DNA of 6,838 nucleotides from an uncultured Alphaproteobacteria bacterium (GTDB lineage Bacteria; Pseudomonadota; Alphaproteobacteria; RF32; CAG-239), in assembly GCA_944392185.1 (NCBI GenBank), contig CALXVW010000066.1:1-6838 (forward strand), read 5' to 3'. The position numbers were made by a program, and so were the translations under genes. The number at the start of each line of letters is the position of its first letter. The first letter of the stretch is position 1. Below, in pieces: positions 1-4,675 of the stretch. A model generated the notes under the pieces. That model was given only the letters and a program-made list of their open reading frames with translations, did no database searches and was not told the origin of the DNA.

Positions 1-511
1 AAGCTTGCGGATGGTCACAAACCGGGCATTTCTCAGGAGCTTTGGGAGATTCAACGCGATGTCCGCAGTTGGCACATTCCCAAATAACTTTTGTCGGGCG
101 CTCAAAAATGGCTCCTTCGCAAAGAGAATCTAAGAGAGCACGATATCTTTCCTCGTGACCTTTCTCAATTTTGCCAACCAGCTCAAACAGGGCAGCAATC
201 TTTGTGAAACCTTCTTCTTTGGCTTCTTTGGCCATACGGGCGTACATATCTGTCCACTCATAGTTTTCACCGGCAGCGGCGTCTTTGAGGTTGTCCATTG
301 TGGATGGAACTTCACCACCATGGAGAAGTTTGAACCAAATTTTGGCATGCTCTTTTTCATTGTTTGCTGTTTGCTCAAATTTATCGGCAATAATGTTGTA
401 GCCTTCTTTTTTAGCTTTAGAAGCATAGTAAGTGTATTTGTTGCGAGCTTGAGATTCTCCGGCAAAAGCGTCCATCAAATTTTTCTCGGTTTTAGATCCT
501 TTGAGTTCCAT
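1..511 (-). CDS. rbr: Rubrerythrin (3' end cut by window edge)
   Basis: Non-haem di-iron peroxidase of the anaerobe cytoplasm that reduces H2O2 to water with electrons from a rubredoxin-type donor. 170 codons are present; the family is about 190 aa, so roughly 20 C-terminal residues are missing. The N-terminal ferritin-like four-helix domain (about residues 1-135) shows the expected di-iron ligands: E19, E52 with H55 (NEKEH), E96xxE99 and E116xxH119. The C-terminal rubredoxin-like domain has C146-A-N-C149-G-H and C162-P-V-C165-D-H-P, the four cysteines for FeS4. Start ATG at 511 is preceded by AAGGAG about 9 nt upstream. It lies 23 nt behind perR on the same strand with no terminator between, so the two are probably co-transcribed under the PerR operator at 930-948. 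Family assignment is very secure; the electron donor is not visible here. Confidence 0.96.
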   Translation of the reverse strand, partial: MELKGSKTEKNLMDAFAGESQARNKYTYYASKAKKEGYNIIADKFEQTANNEKEHAKIWFKLLHGGEVPSTMDNLKDAAAGENYEWTDMYARMAKEAKEEGFTKIAALFELVGKIEKGHEERYRALLDSLCEGAIFERPTKVIWECANCGHRVESPKAPEKCPVCDHPQA

Positions 512-534
512 GTTTTAAGACTCCTTGATAAAGA

Positions 535-915
535 TTAGTGGTTGGTTTTACATTTATTGCAGATACCGCGCAAGGCAATATCGCAAGATTCAACTATCAT
601 ACCGCATTTGGCCAATACATCTTCAGCCAAACGCGGAGCGATATCATAAGGCACATCATATACCTTATTGCATTTTTGGCAAATAAAATGGTAGTGGTTG
701 TGAGTATGGTGATCAAAATGAGCCATACCGTCGAGGGCTGATATTTTTTTGATAACACCATTTTCCGCCAATAAATTGAGGTTCCGATAAACGGTAGCGA
801 GGCTGATAGCGGGAGCTTTTGCTTTGACCAAAACATAGAGCTGCTCGGCGGTAGGGTGAACAGGGTTTTCCGCCAAGGTTTTCAAGATAAGCTCTCTTTG
901 TTTTGAACTACGCAT
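535..915 (-). CDS. perR: PerR-type peroxide-sensing Fur-family repressor
   Basis: Metal-dependent repressor of peroxide-stress genes. 126 aa. Winged-helix DNA-binding half (about 1-65, recognition helix around SLATVYRNL) and dimerisation half (about 66-126). From memory of Bacillus subtilis PerR, the two align without gaps at an offset of 17 over the key positions: regulatory-metal ligands H37, D85, H91, H93, D104 correspond to H20, D68, H74, H76, D87 here; the structural zinc cysteines C96/C99 and C136/C139 correspond to C79/C82 (CQKC) and C119/C122 (CNKC). An Asp at the D104 position is the residue associated with peroxide sensing by histidine oxidation; iron-sensing Fur usually has Glu there. 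The protein starts 17 residues later than the Bacillus one, so the N-terminal arm is short. Start ATG at 915 has AGAGG 5 nt upstream. First gene of perR-rbr; the palindrome 15-33 nt upstream suggests autoregulation. Fur or Zur function is less likely. Confidence 0.9.
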   Translation of the reverse strand: MRSSKQRELILKTLAENPVHPTAEQLYVLVKAKAPAISLATVYRNLNLLAENGVIKKISALDGMAHFDHHTHNHYHFICQKCNKVYDVPYDIAPRLAEDVLAKCGMIVESCDIALRGICNKCKTNH

Positions 916-929
916 GCACGCCTCTTACT

Positions 930-948
930 AATAATGATTATCATTATT
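930..948. promoter_or_regulatory. Fur/PerR-type operator palindrome
   Basis: AATAATGATTATCATTATT is a perfect 9-1-9 inverted repeat with a central T. It resembles both the classical Fur box (repeated GATAAT units) and the Per box. It lies 15 nt upstream of the perR start and overlaps the likely -10 region of the minus-strand perR promoter, and it sits about 60 nt upstream of the likely start of flavodiiron transcription. Binding by the adjacent PerR, and hence autoregulation of perR-rbr, is inferred from symmetry and position. Repression of the flavodiiron gene from this site is possible but less certain given the distance. Confidence 0.8.
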
Positions 949-975
949 GTTAATAAATAAAAATAAGGTTGTCAA
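947..975 (-). promoter_or_regulatory. Likely perR-rbr promoter
   Basis: Read on the minus strand: TTGACA (975-970), a 17-nt spacer, then TAACAA (952-947). The -35 is a consensus match and the -10 is weak. The -10 runs into the palindrome at 930-948, the usual geometry for repression by a Fur-family protein. Its -35 overlaps the -35 of the divergent flavodiiron promoter. Confidence 0.5.
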
Positions 976-997
976 GAAAGATTTTCGATATTATGTA
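969..997 (+). promoter_or_regulatory. Likely flavodiiron gene promoter
   Basis: TTGTCA (969-974), a 17-nt spacer, then TATGTA (992-997). Transcription would start near 1003-1005. That places the in-frame ATG at 997 inside the promoter and supports initiation at 1033. Moderate match only. Confidence 0.45.
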
Positions 998-1017
998 TGT
1001 ATCAATACTTAATATCA

Positions 1018-1025
1018 AAAGAGGA
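1018..1025 (+). promoter_or_regulatory. Ribosome binding site fixing the flavodiiron start
   Basis: AAAGAGGA, with GAGG ending 8 nt before ATG 1033. The in-frame ATG at 997 has no purine-rich site at a proper distance, so 1033 is chosen. Confidence 0.75.
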
Positions 1026-1032
1026 AAAAACA

Positions 1033-2214
1033 ATGAAAGCTCTAGAAGTCAAAAAAGGTGTTTACTGGGTCGGCGCCAAAGATTGGAACTTAAAAGAGTT
1101 TCACGGCTATGCCACCCCGCAAGGCTCAACTTATAACGCATATCTGTTGATGGATGAAAAGATTACATTGGTAGACGGCGTCAAACATTATATGAGCGAA
1201 GAAAATCTATCGCGTATTAAGAGCGTGGTTGATTTCTCTAAGATAAGTTATGTTGTGGTCAACCATGTAGAGATGGATCATTCGGGAAATATTCCTGAGA
1301 TTATGAAGTTGGCTCCTCAGGCCAAAATTGTAACCAACACGGCGGGCAAACAGGCTTTAGAGGCGCATTTTGACACCACCGGTTGGCAGTATGAACTCGT
1401 CAAGAGCGGCGATACTTTGTCAATCGGCGGCAGAACTTTAGCTTTCATGACCACGCCGATGCTGCACTGGCCGGATTCAATGATGACTTATGTTAAAGAA
1501 GATAAATTGCTTCTCTCCAATGATGGCTTTGGCCAGCACTATTGCACAGATGCTCTTTTTGTAAAAGAAGCCAAGTTTGATGTGGTTATGGAACATGCCA
1601 AGAGCTACTATGCCAACATTTTGTTCCCGTTTGGTGCGCAGGCTGAAAAGGCATTAAAGACAGCGGGAGATTTGGGGCTGGATATTGAGATGATCGCGCC
1701 TTCACACGGGCTGATTTGGTCCGGCGCAGAAGAGGTTAATGCCATTATCGGCAACTATGGCAAATGGGCTTCTGGCAGCAATGAGGGTAAAGCGGTTATT
1801 GTATATGACACCATGTGGGGAGCCACGGCTGCCCTGGCGGATGTTGCCATGGGCGTTTTCCAGGCGGCGGGAATTCCGGTAACTAAGCACTGTTTGTCGG
1901 TTAAAAACGTGTCAGACATTATGCCTGATTTCTTGGATGCCAAATATGTTTTGATAGGCAACCCAACCTTAAATAATCAGCTGTTTCCGAGAGTAGCGGG
2001 CTTTGTGACTTATATGAAAGGCTTGGCACCTAAAAACAAGACGGCTTTGGCGTTTGGCTCTTATGGCTGGCGCCCGGGCGTGGTCAACCAGATTCAGCAA
2101 GTTTTTGATGAGCTGGGCTGGCAGAGTATTCTACCTTTTGAGGAGAAATATACGCCAAAATCCGATGTTTTGGAAAAGTTCAAGGAAAAAGTAGAGGAGC
2201 TGATAAAGCTCTAA
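1033..2214 (+). CDS. Class A flavodiiron protein (O2/NO reductase, FprA/ROO family)
   Basis: Cytoplasmic enzyme that reduces O2 to water, or NO to N2O, at a di-iron site using electrons passed through FMN. 393 aa, normal for the class. The metallo-beta-lactamase-like domain (about 1-245) has the di-iron motif H78-x-E80-x-D82-H83, then H145 (LHWPD), D164 (SND) and H225 (PSHG), each one residue off the numbering I recall for Desulfovibrio gigas ROO. The flavodoxin domain (about 252-393) has a phosphate-binding loop at YDTMWGATA and a second FMN loop at FGSYGW. There is no C-terminal rubredoxin or flavin-reductase module, so a separate rubredoxin-like donor is needed; none is in the window. Start 1033 was chosen over 997 because of its GAGG site and because MKALEVKKGVYWVG is the usual N-terminus. 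Divergent from perR-rbr across a shared operator region. Whether O2 or NO is the natural substrate cannot be read from the sequence. Confidence 0.95.
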   Translation: MKALEVKKGVYWVGAKDWNLKEFHGYATPQGSTYNAYLLMDEKITLVDGVKHYMSEENLSRIKSVVDFSKISYVVVNHVEMDHSGNIPEIMKLAPQAKIVTNTAGKQALEAHFDTTGWQYELVKSGDTLSIGGRTLAFMTTPMLHWPDSMMTYVKEDKLLLSNDGFGQHYCTDALFVKEAKFDVVMEHAKSYYANILFPFGAQAEKALKTAGDLGLDIEMIAPSHGLIWSGAEEVNAIIGNYGKWASGSNEGKAVIVYDTMWGATAALADVAMGVFQAAGIPVTKHCLSVKNVSDIMPDFLDAKYVLIGNPTLNNQLFPRVAGFVTYMKGLAPKNKTALAFGSYGWRPGVVNQIQQVFDELGWQSILPFEEKYTPKSDVLEKFKEKVEELIKL

Positions 2215-2225
2215 GATAAGTCAAC

Positions 2226-2259
2226 AAAAGCCCTGCTTACAAAGAGCAGGGCTTTTTTT
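2226..2259. terminator. Bidirectional rho-independent terminator between convergent genes
   Basis: AAAAGCCCTGC (2226-2236) pairs with GCAGGGCTTTT (2246-2256) around a 9-nt loop, followed by a run of T to 2259. It starts 12 nt after the flavodiiron stop. The plus-strand T tract runs into the stop codon of the convergent hydE (2258-2260), and the A run on the left arm gives a shorter T tract for minus-strand transcripts, so it probably serves both genes. Confidence 0.88.
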
Positions 2260-3295
2260 AGACAAGAGGCTTGCGGATATGGAAGCCTTTGCCTTGAGAA
2301 ACTGTGCGACCGATAGAGGCAATTTTTTCGCGCACTTGGCTCAGGCTCTCATCAGGGGTATAGTTGGTGGAAGACTTTCCGGGGTAAAGCTCATAGTGCT
2401 TGCGATATTGGGTGAGGGTAACATTTGGCATAATAACATTAGCCCCGGCCTGCAAAGCTTTTGTCTGCCCGTTGGGTGCAAGCGTCTCCATGGCGGTTGT
2501 GGCCGGGATGTTGATGTCGGGTAGTAATAAGCGCGTAAGAGCCATGACCTTAAGGGCTGTTTCCAGAGTTCCGCCGGCGGCATCTTTGAGTGGCGTGTCA
2601 GGGTGGGGGATAAATGGGCCGATACCGATCATATCGGTATTGACAGCTTTGAAAAACAAGATGTCATCAGCATAGCTTTCAATTTTTTGCCCAGGCAGGC
2701 CGACCAAAACACCGGACCCGATTTCTAGCCCAGCAAGCCCCAGATTTTTAATGCACTGAACCCGGTTTTCAAAACTCATGCCGGGATCATGGCGCAAATA
2801 TAGGTCTTTGTCCGTTGTCTCGATTCTAAGCAGAAAACGGTCCGCCCCGGCGGCTTTATAGGCTTGGTAATCCTCCAAAGTTTTCTCACCGATGCTTAAT
2901 GTCAGCGCCACATCTAAAGTTTTTATCTTGCGGATGATATTGCAAAGTTTTTCTTGGGTGAAAAACATATCCTCGCCCGATTGCAATACGATAGTCTTGA
3001 GCCCCATGTTGCGCACGGCGTGCTCTGCCAAGAGGAAAATGGTATCTTCATCAATCCGGTAGCGTTCAATATTTTTGTTATCGCGCCGCAAACCACAATA
3101 ACAGCAGTTGTTTTTGCAAAAATTAGAAAACTCAATTAAGGCGCGCAAGTGGATTTCATCACCGACATATTGACGGCGCACGTCATCAGCCGCGGCAAAC
3201 AGCTCATCAGAGCAGGTCTCATCGGTAAGAAGGGAGACAAGCTCATCTCTTGAGAGAGAATGTGTGTTTTTTGCTTTTTCAATAAGTTTTTTCAT
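2258..3295 (-). CDS. hydE: [FeFe] hydrogenase H-cluster maturation radical SAM enzyme HydE
   Basis: Radical SAM enzyme that, with HydF and HydG, builds the dithiomethylamine-bridged di-iron subcluster of [FeFe] hydrogenase. 345 aa, matching the roughly 350 aa of the family. The cluster motif C60-KNN-C64-C-Y-C67 is followed by GLRRDN. Other conserved blocks are VLQSGED (103-109), LSIGE, RFLLRIET (153-160), LVGLPGQ (197-203), GIGPFIPHPDTPL (224-236) and IPATTAMETL, closely like my memory of Thermotoga maritima HydE. The C-terminal cysteines that hold a second, non-essential cluster in T. maritima appear replaced (S309, S317, Q320). ATG 3295 fits the family N-terminus; an in-frame TTG at 3331 would add 12 hydrophobic residues and has no ribosome site. 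No clear Shine-Dalgarno precedes ATG 3295. hydF, hydG and the hydrogenase are not in the window. PylB or BioB are alternatives made unlikely by the PFIPHPDTP block. Confidence 0.92.
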   Translation of the reverse strand: MKKLIEKAKNTHSLSRDELVSLLTDETCSDELFAAADDVRRQYVGDEIHLRALIEFSNFCKNNCCYCGLRRDNKNIERYRIDEDTIFLLAEHAVRNMGLKTIVLQSGEDMFFTQEKLCNIIRKIKTLDVALTLSIGEKTLEDYQAYKAAGADRFLLRIETTDKDLYLRHDPGMSFENRVQCIKNLGLAGLEIGSGVLVGLPGQKIESYADDILFFKAVNTDMIGIGPFIPHPDTPLKDAAGGTLETALKVMALTRLLLPDINIPATTAMETLAPNGQTKALQAGANVIMPNVTLTQYRKHYELYPGKSSTNYTPDESLSQVREKIASIGRTVSQGKGFHIRKPLV

Positions 3296-3302
3296 GAGAA
3301 TA

Positions 3303-3331
3303 AAGATAATAGTAATGCTGTAAATAAGCAA
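3303..3331 (-). promoter_or_regulatory. Possible hydE promoter giving a leaderless or very short-leader mRNA
   Basis: Minus strand TTGCTT (3331-3326), a 17-nt spacer, then TATCTT (3308-3303). Only 7 nt (TATTCTC) separate the -10 from ATG 3295, so transcription would begin at or next to the start codon. This agrees with the lack of a Shine-Dalgarno. Neither element is a strong consensus match. Confidence 0.3.
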
Positions 3332-3395
3332 TAAAAATAAGTTGCTTTTTGGCAGTAATAATCATTAAATAAGTAAAATATTTGAGGAATAATAG

Positions 3396-3425
3396 TTGAC
3401 AACTTTTATACATATGTTTTATTCT
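3396..3425 (+). promoter_or_regulatory. Likely promoter of the CxxC membrane protein operon
   Basis: TTGACA (3396-3401), an 18-nt spacer, then TATTCT (3420-3425). Perfect -35, moderate -10. The predicted leader of about 28 nt contains AAAGG (3448-3452), 7 nt before the ATG at 3460. Confidence 0.5.
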
Positions 3426-3459
3426 ACATATAGATTTTGAGATAAAGAAAGGAAAATAA

Positions 3460-4026
3460 ATGTCTGTTGTTTTTAGTTTGGCAATTTTATTGGTGCTAAC
3501 AAGTAAGGCTTTGGCCAACCCGGCCTGCGCGGTTTGCACGGTTGCAGTCGGTGCCTCTTTGGAAATTGCCCGCCACTATGGTGTTGATGACTGCGTTGTC
3601 GGTGTTTGGGCCGGTGCCTTGTTGGCGTTGTTGGGCTATTGGCTGATCTTGTGGTTTGAGAAAAAGAATTGGAACTTCTGGGGCCGAGATTTCTGGCTGA
3701 TGGCCATTTCGGTTGGTTCAATTGGCTTTATGTATATTTCAGAAATTCCCTATAGCCCCAAAGTAATCTGGTATGTTTTCTACCTTGATCCTTTGTTGTT
3801 TTCCACCATTTTGGGTGCGCTGACATTTATTTATGTATCAAAGTTTTACCAGTGGATGAAAGCCAGAAACGGCGGCCACGCGCATTTTCCGTTTGAGAAA
3901 GTCGTACTGCCGGTTGCCGCATTGGCTCTGTTGAGTGTTTGGTTTAACTATTATCCTCTTGGCGGAGAAGTAGCGGTAGCAAATATGCTTGATGCCGCCG
4001 GGTTGTATGAATTTTCGGGAGAATAG
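3460..4026 (+). CDS. Uncharacterised membrane protein with exported CxxC motif
   Basis: 188 aa, function unknown. An N-terminal signal-like segment (about 3-18) ends in KALA-NPACAVC, so cleavage after A19 would leave C23-A-V-C26 at the mature N-terminus; a third cysteine, C45, follows in GVDDC. Four hydrophobic helices come next, about 47-66, 76-94, 108-127 and 147-166. Positive charges fall in the loops at 67-76 (EKK...GRD) and 128-146 (KFYQWMKAR...), while the C-terminal tail (167-188) is acidic. By the positive-inside rule this places the CxxC and the tail outside and the charged loops inside. From memory, short membrane proteins of candidate-phylum bacteria carry a similar CPVCTVAVG-type start followed by an R/H-x-x-G-x-D-D segment; I know no assigned function. 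AAAGG sits 7 nt before the start. It lies 3 nt before the next gene, so the two are probably translationally coupled. A thiol-redox or metal-binding role is only a guess from the cysteines. Confidence 0.85.
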   Translation: MSVVFSLAILLVLTSKALANPACAVCTVAVGASLEIARHYGVDDCVVGVWAGALLALLGYWLILWFEKKNWNFWGRDFWLMAISVGSIGFMYISEIPYSPKVIWYVFYLDPLLFSTILGALTFIYVSKFYQWMKARNGGHAHFPFEKVVLPVAALALLSVWFNYYPLGGEVAVANMLDAAGLYEFSGE

Positions 4027-4029
4027 AAG

Positions 4030-4602
4030 ATGAAAAAAGCAAAAGACGTAAAAGAGTTTGTTGAGCGCATAGACGCCACCAAAAAGGTCAACCCCAAGGA
4101 TTTGTCCTCAGATCAGGATTTGACCATTGCGATCATGAACTTAATCAGCATAGAGGAGCACTTGGTGTTCTCAGGCGCCAAAACCGGCAAAACATCTTAC
4201 TATGATTTGATAGAAGAGGTGAGGGAGCTGCGCAAGACCCTCATGCAAAAAGTTATTCCCCAATATGAGGGTGAGGTTTGGTGTATTTCAAAACACCTTT
4301 TGGCATCATCCATGCGCCTGATGGAGGTTGGCACCAAGCAGCAGAGCCTTGGCCACCAAGAGGAGGCTTATAAGCTGTTTAACCAAGCCTATGAGTTATA
4401 TTGCCTGTTTTGGGGTTTAAACATGAATATGCTCAATGTTGAAGATGTCAAATGGGTAGAAGACAAGATGGATGATATCAAGAAGATATCTTCAAGATTA
4501 GAGCAAGAGAGCGCTCCGGTTGTAAAGGAAGAAAAGCCGGTCGGCGCCCTGGCTAAGATGAAAGCCTTTGTCCGCAAAGCCGTAGACTGCTGCATCGAAT
4601 AA
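4030..4602 (+). CDS. Uncharacterised soluble helical protein, partner of the CxxC membrane protein
   Basis: 190 aa, no recognised domain and no signal peptide or membrane helix. It appears almost wholly helical. A core of about 30-155 includes IEEHLVFSGAKTGK (41-54), YEGEVWCISKHLLASSMRLMEVG (79-101) and EEAYKLFNQAYELYCLFWGL (111-130), the last resembling a helix pair of TPR type. A charged linker (about 157-170) leads to an amphipathic lysine-rich helix (171-186) ending in C187-C188-I-E. Other cysteines are C85 and C125. The ATG is 3 nt after the previous stop, with GGGAG (4017-4021) inside the upstream gene's end serving as ribosome site 8 nt away; this argues for a coupled pair. The basic C-terminal helix might contact the membrane or the partner's cytoplasmic loops (inference). 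I vaguely recall similar proteins beside CxxC membrane proteins in candidate-phylum genomes, but cannot confirm it. Confidence 0.85.
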   Translation: MKKAKDVKEFVERIDATKKVNPKDLSSDQDLTIAIMNLISIEEHLVFSGAKTGKTSYYDLIEEVRELRKTLMQKVIPQYEGEVWCISKHLLASSMRLMEVGTKQQSLGHQEEAYKLFNQAYELYCLFWGLNMNMLNVEDVKWVEDKMDDIKKISSRLEQESAPVVKEEKPVGALAKMKAFVRKAVDCCIE

Positions 4603-4624
4603 GGCAGATAGATAAGGATACAAC

Positions 4625-4657
4625 AACACCCCGCTTTGTAACAAAGCGGGGTGTTTT
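4625..4657. terminator. Strong hairpin terminator between convergent genes
   Basis: A perfect 14-bp stem (4625-4638 with 4642-4655) with a 3-nt loop and GC-rich core CACCCCGC, followed on the plus strand by only four T (4654-4657). It lies 22 nt after the 4602 stop and 18 nt from the stop of the convergent PpiD gene. The minus-strand side has no T tract, so it is a clear terminator for the two-gene operon and an uncertain one for ppiD. Confidence 0.8.
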
Positions 4658-4675
4658 CGTGAAGTTTATTAGTTA

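Noticed and set aside
1..6. HindIII site AAGCTT exactly at the window start, suggesting a clone end
   Set aside because: The same hexamer occurs elsewhere in the window (for example near 2455) and the right end is not such a site, so it says nothing about biology.
155..538. A 127-codon open frame on the plus strand opposite rubrerythrin
   Set aside because: The minus strand encodes a rubrerythrin with every metal ligand; the plus-strand frame is its shadow.
997..1032. N-terminal extension of the flavodiiron protein from ATG 997
   Set aside because: It lies in the predicted -10 element, has no ribosome site and adds 12 residues not typical of the family; ATG 1033 has GAGG 8 nt upstream.
3351..3369. 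Possible second Fur/PerR box in the hydE gap (GGCAGTAATAATCATTAAA)
   Set aside because: Only the right half resembles the 930-948 palindrome; the left half matches poorly, as expected by chance in AT-rich DNA.
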